This document shows, in pieces, positions 10,745-21,170 of a DNA stretch of 64,000 bases. The stretch is taken from NCBI RefSeq assembly GCF_910592395.1, contig NC_088322.1, forward strand, positions 6,073,431 through 6,137,430, in the 5' to 3' direction. Below the pieces are notes generated by a model, which was not told the DNA's origin, ran no database searches, and worked only from the letters and a program-made list of their open reading frames with translations. The position numbers were made by a program, and so were the translations under genes. The stretch is from Lineus longissimus (Eukaryota; Nemertea; Pilidiophora; Heteronemertea; Lineidae). Within the stretch, counting starts at the first letter, position 1. Each line of letters begins with the position of its first letter.

Positions 10745-11850
10745 ATATGGCTATAACGCGTCTCCTGGACAATGTTCTTGAATTGAAACAGGAGGTCCTA
10801 CAGACATCGCCGAAGTTGTATATTGATGGCGCATAACTCAAGTCTTTGGATCGATGCTGCCTTCAATGGTCTTTGCAACTATTAAGTCTTACACACATAG
10901 TTTCACCAGGTATCTGTGTTCTAGCATAAACTCTGGTTGAGAATGCTTCCCGCGTCTCCAAACACATGTAACTCTGTAGAAAGACCACGACTCATCCTGA
11001 TGTGTCTGCTGACTTTGATGCTGCTCAGGCTCTGGAGGTCAGCGACCAATGAGTACCATTCCTTGGCTAGGTTTTCATCAATCGGAGTATCCCACTCTTG
11101 GCTATTTACCCATGTTTTTTGATGAATGATCCATGCCCTTATCCTGTAAAGATCCAGCACTCCAAGAGGGTCAAATAACTATGCCATACAACGCAGGACA
11201 CCCCTCCTCCACACAAGAGCATTGTGAACAGGCAATCGTCTTGGTCCAGGTCAACAGATGAGGCCTTCACGTCAATAGCTATCTCTTCCAATACTGAGGT
11301 GATGTTGGAAATCCACTTCCTCATTTTCCACCCTGCTTTTGTCAACAGTTCCGATAATTCCCTCCTTAGTTGACGTCCTTCTGCAGGGGAACATTTACTA
11401 TCCAAGGCATCGTCCACGTACAACGCATTTTCGACAGTGTCGGCTGCTTTTGGAAAATCTTCTTTGTGAATGTCAATGTGTTTCCACATAACTTGATTGG
11501 CCTTCTCTGGTAAAGAGCAATCACCAAAAATGGTCCTCTGATATGCGAAGACTTCCCCATTCCAAATTATCTTGTATAATTTCTTGTCCTCTTGTTACAG
11601 CTCAATCTGCAAGGACAGCTCCGAGATGTCTCCACATACTGCTACTGGATATTATCGGATTCGCAAGAGGACATCAACCATATCCTTCAAAAGCTTTGGT
11701 CCAGGGTAGATCTCAGAGTTGAGGCTTTTCCTTTCAAATTTTGCAACACAATCCAGCACCATCCAGACCTTGGTTGTCTCTCTCTTTTCTTACGGGGAAG
11801 ATTGGAATGTAAAATCCATCTTCTCCTTGAGGGTTGGCGTTCATGTCCCC
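10745..11850 (-). pseudogene. BEL/Pao reverse transcriptase and RNase H start
   Basis: Reverse transcriptase of the BEL element across several frames. Visible are IFPVRKERETTKVWMVLDC and LNSEIYPGPKLLKD (11700-11830), the motif A region GDISEL (about 11610), LYVDDALDS (motif C with intact Tyr-Val-Asp-Asp, about 11400-11425) and LTKAGWKMRKWISN (about 11310-11345). The Pao-type post-RT segment has WDTPIDENLAKEWYSL and ELHVFGDAG (about 10940-11100). RNase H begins after that and stops near 10745 after a block resembling the family's P-R-L-E-L motif (QRLELCA, about 10825). Stops and frameshifts are near 11650, 11180 and 10870. Confidence 0.82.
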
Positions 11851-12045
11851 AACCTTCCTCAGATAGCCTTTCTTTAGTTGTCCCATTATGACCTCCATGC
11901 ATTGCCTATGGAAGCTGGATCTTTCCTCTTCATGTTTTCCTCCATCTTTTGCTGACGGCGAGTGACTGGGGATTCATCCACCCATGGAGTCGCAACTTGA
12001 TACCGGGCCCCACTGAGGTCCTTCAGCTTGATACTGCTTTTTCCT

Positions 12046-12850
12046 TCAAACTAAAGTCTTCAATGAAGAAATCTGTACTCTGCAGGAGTTGTATGTTTCC
12101 TTCCTATCGATAAATACCGTAGCTGCCTTGGTGGTGCTGTTTTTCATCTTCAGCTTTAGTTTGTACGCTATGTCTTCCAAGATGTAGCTTGACCTTGACC
12201 CATCATCTGACATCGCCACTGTCTGCACCATGTTACTCCCATTTTTCAGAATAACCGGCACTATCCTCAGCGAGATGGTGCTACCCGCATTGACAGTTGC
12301 TACCGAGTCCGCTCCCTTCCCTGGATCTAGCTTTTTCTCTGGGCCTTGCTGTTTCTTCTCTGGGGATGCAGCTTCTGTGTTCTTCTTTTCTTTTGTAGCA
12401 GTTTCTTTAAACTCCTTGGTTTTCTTCCCTTCCACACTGGGTCTCAGCAACCAGTGGCTTTTCTCATCTGCTGATATCCTTGGACAATCACTGCCCATAT
12501 GTCCTTGACAAAGGCTAATTTTGCAAAGGCCTTTTTTCTTCACTCTTGCCATCTGTCTTTTAGTTTCAGCTTTCTAAATTTCCGACAATCTGTCGTCGGA
12601 TGGTTATAAAACTGGCAAATCGTACATTTCCCAGTGCCAGATTTCTCAGTTGTCGAGTGACCATTGTCCTGCTGCTTTATGTTTCCTTTGACCTTTTCCA
12701 GGGCTGCTTCTCATTTTGGCTTGGATTTCTGTCTTTAAATCCATACATTGCTTCTCGTACAACGGTACTGGTTTCGACCAACTCCTTTCAGCCAATCCCT
12801 CAGAGACATCAGTGTGTGGCCTTGGTCCTTCTGTTTTCGCCATTGATGAT
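12046..12850 (-). pseudogene. BEL/Pao zinc knuckles and aspartic protease
   Basis: Continuation of the BEL polyprotein after the LINE insertion. A CCHC knuckle CTICQFYNHPTTDC (C-x2-C-x4-H-x4-C) lies near 12585-12630. A second CKISLCQGHMGSDC, with altered spacing, lies near 12490-12530. A Lys/Glu-rich linker follows, then the protease: LRIVPVILKNG, then AMSDDGSRSSYI (about 12180-12215), where families of this type have a D-x-G-S/T active-site triad with following Ser residues. The visible DDGSRS is a reasonable match. The DUF1758 family in BEL elements has exactly this order. A frame change occurs near 12560. The protein is not intact. Confidence 0.78.
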
Positions 12851-12870
12851 ACAGGAAGAGGTCATTTTCA

Positions 12871-13044
12871 ATTAGAGCCCCTCAGCTGTGGAACAAACTT
12901 CCTTCAACTGTTAGGAACTGCAGCTCTCTGTTATCTTTCAAGGGACAACTCAAACATTTGCTTTTTAAAGAGGCCTATCAAGTGCTTTGAGCGGCCAGTT
13001 AATGGTTGGATACTGCGCTATATAAGACTCGTATTATTATTATT
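12871..13044 (+). mobile_element. 5'-truncated LINE 3' end inside BEL gag
   Basis: The plus strand encodes APQLWNKLPSTVRN...SFKGQLKHLLFKEAY then a stop. This is the usual C-terminal signature of CR1/L2/Rex-type reverse transcriptases. It is followed by a short 3' UTR with GCGCTATATAAG and an ATT-repeat tail (13033-13046). It is flanked by a 7-bp direct repeat ATTTTCA (12864-12870 and 13045-13051), a target-site duplication. Only the last ~170 bases were inserted, typical of target-primed reverse transcription. Confidence 0.85.
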
Positions 13045-14563
13045 ATTTTCAGTAATCTTGCTCTTAATTACTGACAGCATCATACCATCACCAAGTTCCG
13101 CTTCTCTGTAGGCTGACTGCATAAACGATATGGTCGTGTTAAGGACATTCAGCAGCTCCGTAAGCTTTTTAACCTTCTCTTTTCCTTCCTTGCTTGATGA
13201 AAACTTGTGCAGCTTGTCAAGCAGGCGTGCTCCTTCTCTCTGATCTGTACCATACTCCTTGTCAAGTCTCCTCAGGGCTTCTCTGTACTGTGCAGATGAG
13301 AAGTTTTGTAGATCATCAATCAATGCTTTTGCTTTGGATCCAAGGGGGCCTCTCAGTCGAAGCATCTTTTCATCATCTGGTATCGCAGTTCGGTCAACGG
13401 CTAAGTTTAAGGCTGCTTGCCATCCTCTATATTCGGATATTCTCCAATTGAACTTGTCATGATGAATCTTTGACGATCCTGTGTGAGAGCGTCCGCTAAC
13501 TGGATGAGGCAGAGTGCTGGTTGGTCTTTGTTCCTGATAAACCCAAATCGGTTGAGCTTGAGTGTGGACATGCTGTGCTGGTAACATTGTTCCTGTGTCT
13601 TGGTAGTGGCATCCACCTGGGTACCCACTGATAGGGTAAATTGGAGTACCGTTGTACTGTCCTTGCATTGGTATCCCTGTGTCCTGTGGCCGGCTGACTG
13701 GACGAATCTGGGGGTGTTGTACAGGTGATGACATTCCGGCGTACTGAGGCTGGCTACTTGGACAAATCTGTTTGTGTACTACAGGCGGCAACATCCCGGT
13801 GTCCTGTAGCTGGCCACTTGGACAAATCTGTGGGTGTTGTACAAATGATGACCTCCCGGTGTCCTGTGGCTGGCTAGTTGGATAAATCTGTTGTTGCAGT
13901 ACAGGCGGTGACATCCAGGGTTCCTGTGGCTGGCTGGCTGGACGATTCATCAAACGTTGTGTTGGCCTGAACTCCATCTCTGGCGTAAACCTCATCTCCC
14001 GTCTTGCAGACTCTGGTTCAGCGACTTCATGTTGTGGCCTCATCACCATGTCCTCAGCAGTGCCCAGTTGAGGATTTTTCTTGGGTGACTCTCTCACCGC
14101 GGCTAGGGTGATATCTGGTGTCTTTTCTTTGACTGACCTTCTGGACTTGGATGTTCTAGACCTCAATACCGAGGCTTCCCTAATCTCACGAACACTCATT
14201 AGTTCTATCTCTATCTTTTCCTCCATAACCTTGGATATTTTTAACATTTTTTCTTCCAAGGGGGTTACCTTTTCTATCTCCGTGTTGTTCGAGCCCTTCA
14301 ATGACCTTTTCCTTTTTACGGATGACTTCTTCCTCAAGTACGTCAATCTCCATTAGTGCCCGGTCCTTATTGACTGCCTGGCTCAGTTCAGTCAAGGTTC
14401 TTGTTACAGCAGATTTCAATCCCGATACATGGCTCCTAGCTACTGGTGGCTACTCAACCTCTGAAATTTGTTGCTTTTCCAATGTCAGCGACATTGAAGA
14501 AGAGTTCCTAATTTCCTTATGGTTCTCTTCCTTGGGTGACGATCCTGAATCCTCGAGTTGACT
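13045..14563 (-). pseudogene. BEL/Pao gag (DUF1759-like)
   Basis: Gag polyprotein region, probably starting at the ATG at 14563 (MSQLEDSGSS). The N-terminal part is a charged helical/coiled-coil region (about 14050-14420). A Pro/Gln-rich tract follows with at least five short tandem repeats of a PSSQPQYTG-like unit (13650-13950). The C-terminal DUF1759-like retroviral-type capsid part has FNWRISEYRGWQAALNLAV (about 13400-13450), LRGPLGSKAKALIDDL and YREALRRLDKEYG. The family normally reads F-x-G-x-x-x-E-W-x-x-F at the first motif, so this is divergent. The frame is open for about 440 codons and then enters the inserted LINE tail at 13044. A stop and frame change near 14450 break the N-terminus. 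Confidence 0.8.
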
Positions 14564-14999
14564 CATGTTTTCTGGAACAGATTGTCTTTCAGAGTGTTAG
14601 AATCAACGGTTATTTGCCTATCATCAGTGTCCGTGCACTTTTCTGAAGGATTTCCTTGATTATTTTCGATACAAGTGGGGTTAGGTTAGTTGAAAATGGA
14701 ACTCGACTCATGCGTGAGAAACGGCAGGCTCTTGGGCATTTCGGTTCTGAATCTATCCAACAATTTTTTTTTTCTCGATGTTTTCAAAGGTCAATTGCTT
14801 ACTGTCAATGCATCCCAGATAAAATCTCCGGCCAAATCCATGTTCTTGAGTCCTTTAACTACAGTCTGCTACCAGAAATGTTGGCGAGAGAGTCCAATAA
14901 ATGAATGTATTTCAATAAACTTGACGGTGACTTTTTTTTCCACGAGCAGACGTTTGTACATCATGTGTCCAACCTGACGCGGCATCTACACTTTTTGCA
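14564..14999. other. flank of BEL element, nothing recognised
   Basis: It would hold the BEL leader and LTR if the element were complete, but I find no TG...CA-bounded repeat and no primer-binding site. There are only short shadow ORFs. Confidence 0.5.
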
Positions 15000-15893
15000 A
15001 GGAGCTAAAACGGTTAAGAAATGTGCCACAGTTACACTCAAACGGCCAATTTACACCATTTGACCTCTGTGACCTTGAAAATTAGGTCAAATCAAAAACC
15101 TGTAGGATATGTGATGTATCCTTGCTAGAAGTACCTACCATAAAAATTTCATCGAAAACAGGTCACTAATCAGCAAGATATTGCACTTTTTACCTGTTTT
15201 AGTTTTGGCCCTTGGTGGCCAAGTCAAGAATCAGATTAGACCGATATTTGGTGTCAGCGTCTATATGACGTAGGGAGTCATGTTACCAAATTTCAAGTTC
15301 ATAGCTTCAGCGGTTAAGAAATGTGCCATAGTTACACTCAAATGGCCAATTCACCCAATTTGACGTCTGTGACCATGAAAATCAAGTCCAATCAAAAACC
15401 CGTATTTCAGGTTTCCACTTCTGGCCCCAGGTGGCCAAGTCGAGAATCACATCAGCCGAAATTCGGTGACAGAGGTTATCCGACCCAGAGGGTCATGTGT
15501 ACTCAGTTTCAAGTTGTTAGCTTTTGTGGTTAAGTAAATGTGCCATTGTTACAATTAAACAGCAAATTTTAGCTATTTGACCTCTTTGACTTGAAAAGTA
15601 GGTCAAATCAAAAACTATTAAAACATGTGATGTATCCTTGCTTGAAGTACCTACCATAACAATATCATCAAAAACAAGTCACCGATAAACAAGATATTGC
15701 ACTTTCTACCTTCTCATTTTTGGCCCCCTGGTGCCAAAGTCGAGAATCAGAGCAAACCAAATTTTAAGCGTCAGAGGTTATCTGATTGATAAGGGATATC
15801 ACAAATCTGTTATAAGAGTTTTAAACAGGATACAGACAACGACGGACCCAGCGGTATTGAATAGATTCCCCTACGGTGAGCCAAAATCCTATA
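15000..15893 (+). repeat. dispersed ~300-bp-unit repeat, three units
   Basis: Landmark GGTTAAGAAATGTGCCA occurs near 15012 and 15312, and a degraded copy occurs near 15530. Each is followed by a TGACCTCTGTGACC block and, later, TTTTGGCCC...GGTGGCCAAGT. The spacing is about 300 and then about 215 bases. The array ends in CGGTGAGCCAAAA at 15875-15890. The same family is at 45985-46190, 48470-49583 and, more distantly, 59690-60770. Non-coding; class unknown. Confidence 0.8.
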
Positions 15894-16020
15894 TAGATTC
15901 TATATAGAAATTTGATGACAATATTGTATTAGCCATTTTCTATATAGCTTCTACATAGAAATTACTATAGATTCTATGTAGATTCTACACAGATTTTCAT
16001 ACAAATTTTTACCTGTGTAC
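15885..16020. repeat. AT-rich imperfect palindrome cluster (TATATAGATTCTATATAG)
   Basis: Repeated short palindromic words TATATAG / CTATATAG and GATTCTA occur over about 130 bases, ending near CCTGTGTA. A similar block lies at 47375-47515. No coding content. Confidence 0.7.
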
Positions 16021-16195
16021 CCAAAGTTATCATTCGGAATTCCTCAGTATCACAAAGCTGCGATAAGAGTTTTAAGTGAAGGGGTGCCGAGTTAATTTTG
16101 CCGACTATAGTCAAGATCGGCCAAACGCAGAGGTTATCTTTTGTCGACTAAAGTCATGATCGGGCTTCAAAGGGTTGAACAAATGTTGAACATAC

Positions 16196-16694
16196 CTTCA
16201 ATTTCTTGAACAACCTAGCTATCCGCACATCTTTTGTGACCTCACGTAAACTGCTCCTCGCAATCGCCAGATTCGACTTCAAAATTTCACAGAATAGTGA
16301 CTTCAGGATACAATGCAGCTTATCACAGGGTACCATGGCAACACCGCTGCTAAGCAACACTTGTCGCTTAGCAACCAAGTCTGTTACAAATTGAAATGGC
16401 AATGTTAAGAAGCTACTACATTTTGACTCCAAATGTCCACACTCCAAGTATAATTTTATCAAATCTTTTGCCTCATATGGATAAATAATTGATTTTAAAA
16501 TGTTTGTGTTTGTTATAAGTTGGGAAAAATTCTGATTTTCCGAGTCACATTTTATGTGTCGCAATTCTCGTTTTGTGTATGTGAAAAACAATGCAAGTTC
16601 GTCCTCAGTCATGCTGGTGAAGCGGTACTGGAACAGCGCAGCTTCTGCCTTGAGGAATGTGGTCTTCATTAGCTGGTTGTTGCAGCAGGCCATC
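16196..16694 (-). CDS. DNA primase large subunit (PRIM2-like), internal exon
   Basis: Exon of a gene resembling the N-terminal helical domain of the large primase subunit. That subunit partners the catalytic small subunit and polymerase alpha to make RNA primers in the nucleus. Visible similarity: FLKAEAALFQYRF (family: ...E.dLlrfRf), then LPFQFVTDLVAKRQVLLSSGVAMVP (family: iPF.dal.Lv..r.V.l..G.A.vp), then LAIARSSLREVTKDVRIARLFKKL (family: aL..t.r.Lp....derl.pll..l). The 5' splice acceptor TTTCCAG is at 16695-16701 and the 3' donor GTATGT is at 16190-16195. The exon has 499 bases and joins the upstream exon in phase 2. Identity to well-known animal PRIM2 looks low, so this may be a fast-evolving ortholog, a paralog or an old copy. 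The later exons, including the iron-sulfur domain, are not seen in the window. Confidence 0.68.
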
Positions 16695-17244
16695 CTGGAA
16701 ATAAAAGTTGTAGAAATTTAATATCAGCTAATTAAATAAATGAAATGTGCAGGGGCCATGTGAGCACAATTCAGTTTCATTGGTCAAGTGAGATACCCGA
16801 AAGGGTTGACATAGCAAAGATAGTCGGCATGTAATTTTGTCCAGGTCTTGCGCTGGTGACGAAGACCGACGCCAGTATTAACCACCCCCCCCCCCCCCCC
16901 CGCCTACATTTTATTGCATTTCTGCGCGAATCTCAGGACCCGACTTTTGCCTCACAAAAACTGGAAATCTGGCAAAAACCAGAAGATCTTCATGCCTAAA
17001 TATAACTATCCACCCATTTGAATAAATGCCGCTGAAGGGGCTAGTATTAAAAAGATTCATACATTATAGTAAACTAACTTTGTATCAATCCTTATTTACA
17101 TTTACTTTATCAAATGTGTCTTCTGGCCAATTTTTTTTCTGTTTTATTCTTTCAACCTTCGAACGGTTCTTGGCAAATCTGCCGCTAGATTGGTGAAGCC
17201 TGATATTTAAATCAATATTGCATCTGAAAGCCTTCCTTCCTAAC

Positions 17245-17465
17245 CTCAAAAGGAAATGTGAGATCCTGTCCTTCTTGGTCCACTCAATCAGGCAGTCTCC
17301 CCCTTCCATTGTTGACACCAATTCAACCAAGTCCTTTGTCTGTACTGCAGAGTTGCACTCATCCAGTTGCAGTAGGAACTCCAGTCGTTTTGTACAAATG
17401 GTTTCCAGGCCTTCAAGGGATGTTATACCTGTGGGTGGCTTCAAATAGAACATCTTGTGATGTGA
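17245..17465 (-). CDS. DNA primase large subunit (PRIM2-like), upstream exon
   Basis: Encodes MFYLKPPTGITSLEGLETI...RLEFL (family: lqFYlqPP...isl.efe.la.dRl..L) and KDRISHFLLRL (family: rr.DhISHFiLRLAyC), the most conserved block of the PRIM2 N-terminus. Donor GTTAGG is at 17239-17244. Spliced to the 16196-16694 exon, it gives HFLLRM-ACC, restoring the expected motif across the junction. This is good evidence that both exons are genuine. The acceptor is less certain: an AG at 17466-17467 keeps the frame, while the better pyrimidine-tract acceptor at about 17484 is followed by an in-frame TGA at 17469. The 5' exon(s) with the start codon should lie right of 17500 and were not found. The intron between the exons (16695-17244) holds a C-run at 16886-16902 and no gene. 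Confidence 0.7.
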
Positions 17466-18776
17466 CTTTCATGTGTATTGTCTGAAAAATAAAAGTTGAA
17501 AAAGTTTTGATATTGCGGTATATCCTTTGGTTAAAATGACGCAGTTTGTTTGCTTTCAACTATCCATTGAAGAACGGCCCTTATTTCGTCAATTGAAGAC
17601 CTTTTTTGGGCCATGATCGAGAATTGAAACTCATTCTCATCCAACCTTATTTCATAGGACACACTTATTTTTTTTTATCAATTTGTACGGCATTCATTTC
17701 AGCAAAGGCCCTATATCAGATATCAATTTTTTTCGAAATGGCGTTCAGATCAGCGACATTTTGCATCTGAATTCTTTTACAACACAATGTTCGAGACTTA
17801 GGTGAGAAGTAAAAGAGCATCGCGGCTCTTACCAGAATCCCCTCGTGGCCTGATGCCGATGTTAAAGACAACTGTCTTTGATGCGAGCGTCCCGGGTTCG
17901 AATCTCACTGATATCATTTTTTTTTTCTGATTCTTTCCGTGGTTCTTACCAATATCATTTTCGAGTAGATGTAAATTTTTTTTTTTATTCATTAAAAAAA
18001 ATAAGCCGAACTTCACGACAAAACAATTGACAATATCATTCATAGAGAATTGTACTGTTTGCCAAGGACACATACACAGAAGGCTATATACCATTACCAC
18101 TTACAAAAATGTCGTGGACGCAAGGTCATTTTTCCTGTTCCGAGTGTCCGGTCAAGGGCAGTCATGGAAATAACCCCCGTCAATAATAATAGTTTAAATT
18201 TGTAGTAGGCCCTATGCGTTAATATTTGTAAACACTCGCACGCCAATTTTCTCCCGACCCGCGGATGTCAAATGGATAAGTGCCCGACTTCACGACAAAA
18301 CACGTTCATTTTCAATATGCAAAATTCCAGTGTTTAATCATGGCTTACTGTAGCGCAATATTAAGCTTAGCGCAATTAATGGGGGGATACCCAAAAAGTG
18401 GTAGCCTACCTGTTAATTTCTATGAGGACGTTTTTGGCTAGAGCTCTCTGTACATAATGTACACTCTGTCCCTCTGTACATTATGTACACAATTCCTATC
18501 TACAGAGTCCCGCGCCGCTATTCTGCAGTTGCTCCAAAAGTGATGATGATGAGTTACTCTGAGTCTGACTAAGTAAGATGGTCAAGGGTAGAGACATTGT
18601 TGCTTACCAATACTATGCCTTAGATCCCTGGATCGAATCCCACTCCCTTAAGCTAATCTTATATCTTTCTACTTTCTTTGCATTCTTTTTGGTAAGTCAG
18701 TTCCAACCGCGATTCACAAATCTTTTTTCTTCAATTTTTGATAAACCTTCAGGACTAACTCCACATCAGCCGTGGA
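17466..18776. other. non-coding; two tRNA-like B-box fragments
   Basis: Mostly AT-rich, probably the first PRIM2 intron or upstream flank. Two short plus-strand stretches end in B-box-like sequences: GGGTTCGAATCTC at about 17890-17903 after GTGGCCTGATG, and GGATCGAATCCC at about 18630-18642 after ATGGTCAAGGGTAG. They look like degraded tRNA-derived SINE heads, not folded tRNA genes. No other feature is seen. Confidence 0.45.
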
Positions 18777-21170
18777 ATGCCCTTAAGATACCTAACCACA
18801 ATCTTGACACGAGAGGCACGCCAGATCCAGAGGAGGGAGGACGCAAGCGATCGTAAGCAGCTGCTGGGAGAAATATCGTCAGCTTCGACCACTGACCAGG
18901 CTCTTTTCCACAGAATCATTGCTAAACAGAGGAAAGAGAAGACAGCAGCAACCGCAATCAGCATAGAAGGTGAAATCATAACTGATGACAACGCTATCAG
19001 AAGTGAGTGGGCAAACTACTATGAAAAGCTAGCAACCCCAAAGGTAGAGGAACCAGATATGGACCGCCTGCTGTTTAACATGCGTAAAGTGGCAGGAAGC
19101 ATTGATGACGGTACTGAAATTGACATCACAATGATAAAGAAAGCGATTGACGGGATGAGTAAGAAGAAAGCGGCCGATAGAGAAGGATTCCGAGCAGAAC
19201 ATTTAAAATTACTCTCCTGCTCCCAACTTGCCATGGAAAAGCTCACTGCCATTTTCAACTCCATCATGAAGGCGAAAAAGGCCCCGAAGATAATGAAGAC
19301 GGCGTACAAGATCCCAATTCCAAAGAAAGGAAAGGACTCCTTATTGCTAGATAACTACCGCGGGATCACAATAACGTCAATCTTTGGTAAACTACTGGAG
19401 CTGATTTGCCTCATGTGCACTGAGAAAGACCTCACAGATGGGCAGAGCGGACTTCAGTATGGCTTTTCAGCCGGAAGATCACCATCAATGGCCTCTCTTC
19501 TTGTGACTGAAGCCATCGCCGAAACCAAGGAAAAGAAACAGGACCTGCTGATCTGCTCACTGGATGCTCGCAAAGCCTTTGATGTTGTGTCCCACTCTCG
19601 CCTCAAACTCAAGATGTTTGGTACACCAATGAAGAAATCTCTGTGGTGTCTGATTGACGATCTGTATGACTCCAGTACAGAGGTTGTGAGATGGTGCGGT
19701 GAAGACAGCAGGGAATATGCAGTCCGACAAGGAGTGAAGCAAGGTGCAGTCATGTCTCCGACACTTTACAAGTTGTATGCCAACGATTTGGCATCATCCC
19801 TCACTAAAGCAGGGCTGGGACTGCATATAGGCCCTACATACATCGGATCCCCTGGCTGCGCCGATGACCTACTCCTTCTCACATCAAGTCCCATGGAACT
19901 TCAAGCAATGATGTCAGTCAGCAACGACCACTCAAACACCAATCTTTATGAACTACATCCAGTGAAATCAGTAGTATGTCCACACCACCAGTCGCAAGCA
20001 AGCTCAAGTAAAGCTCAGGAATGGCACCTGGGGGGCAAACCAGCTACTATAGCGGGGGATTTTGTACATCTTGGGCTAAACTGGCAAAAGGGAAAGACGT
20101 CCCCTGATATTTCACCGAGGATTACCCTGGCAAGACGGACAGCATATGCCCTGATGGGTGTGGGTTTTCACAGCTATAATGGTCTAGACCCTTCCGCATC
20201 AATGAAAATCTATGACACCTTCGTCATCCCAAGACTTCTGCATGGTCTCGAAGCCACCATCTTGTCGACAGCTCAAGTGTCCCAACTCGATCTCTTTCAC
20301 CGAAAGGCACTAAGACTAATCCAGAGTCTACCGGAAAGCACAGCTAAGTCGGCCATCTACCTGCTGCTTGGAACAATACCAATCGAGGCAACAATTCACG
20401 CACGTCAACTCTCCCTGTTTGGAGCCATCACAAGACTCGACAGAAATAATCCACTATGGCAAGTCGCGTAAAGACAACTGTCTCTTAAATCAGATACCTC
20501 GAAGAGCTGGTTTAACAAGATATGTAAAACAGCCGAAAAGTATGGCATCAACATCCACCAGGCACTTCAACACCCCTGGAAGAAATGCCACTGGAAAGAT
20601 AACACCATCATGTTGATTAAGGACTCGTGGACCAACGCCTTAGTTTCTGAAGCTCAAGCCAGAAAGACCCTCCAATGGATGATCCTCGACCAGGTATGGA
20701 TAGGTCGCCCCCACCCTCTGTGGCAAGCTTGTAAAGGAAAGCAGTATCTAGTTACAGAGGCAACTACAAGAGCGAGACTCCTGGTTGGTAGATTTGGCCT
20801 ACGACAGGACAGAGTACGCTTCAACAAGCAAGAGATTGATCCCCAATGCCCATTATGTCGCTCGGAAGAGGAAGATGCCCCACACTTTCTAGTCACATGC
20901 CCATCTCTTGAGAAGGATCGAGGGAATCTGATCTCGGCACTATGCAGTCTATACCAAGGAGACGGACTACCCCCTCCTCAGACGAAGACAGAGTTGTGCT
21001 ATGCGATTTTGAACGGCTGGGGATACAGGATGGATGTACTGACCTATTACACTACACACACACTGAATGGCAACACCAAAAATATTAATTCAAGCTCAAT
21101 TCGAAATACTCCTATAATTTCATTAAAATCAAACACTGACAGGGCCAACTCGCTATGCAACTTAATAATA
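18777..21170 (+). pseudogene. LINE reverse transcriptase ORF, 5'-truncated, one internal stop
   Basis: Non-LTR retrotransposon ORF2. The endonuclease is missing; the frame opens in the linker before RT. RT motifs in order are NYRGITITSIFGKLLE (about 19350), YGFSAGRSPSMA (about 19460), SLDARKAFDVVSH (motif A, about 19555), RQGVKQGAVMSPTLYKLYAND (motif B, about 19730, quoted in part) and CADDLLLL (motif C, about 19858, with Cys instead of the usual Phe/Tyr before Ala-Asp-Asp). After a single in-frame stop at 20469-20471 the same frame continues to a C-terminal zinc knuckle CPLCRSEEEDAPHFLVTC (C-x2-C-x8-H-x4-C, about 20848). There are no other lesions over about 800 codons, so the copy is young. 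The 3' end runs into the MITE at 21171. Clade not assigned. Confidence 0.88.

Larger units (their letters stand above)
10745..14563 (-). mobile_element. BEL/Pao retrotransposon, gag to RNase H, truncated
   Basis: A leftward BEL/Pao element with gag (DUF1759-like), zinc knuckles, aspartic protease (DUF1758-like), reverse transcriptase and the beginning of RNase H. The integrase that should follow to the left is absent, so the element is 3' truncated. No LTR was found at either side. A LINE 3' fragment is inserted at 12871-13044. The BEL integrase at 25.2-26.8 kb lies on the wrong side to be the missing part and is a separate copy. Confidence 0.85.

Noticed and set aside
16695-17244. Reading PRIM2-like exons as one continuous gene piece without an intron
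   Set aside because: Clear donor and acceptor sites plus in-phase joining across a conserved motif show a true intron.
17843-17915. Possible tRNA gene
   Set aside because: A B box is present, but the acceptor and anticodon stems do not pair convincingly; at most a SINE or tRNA relic.
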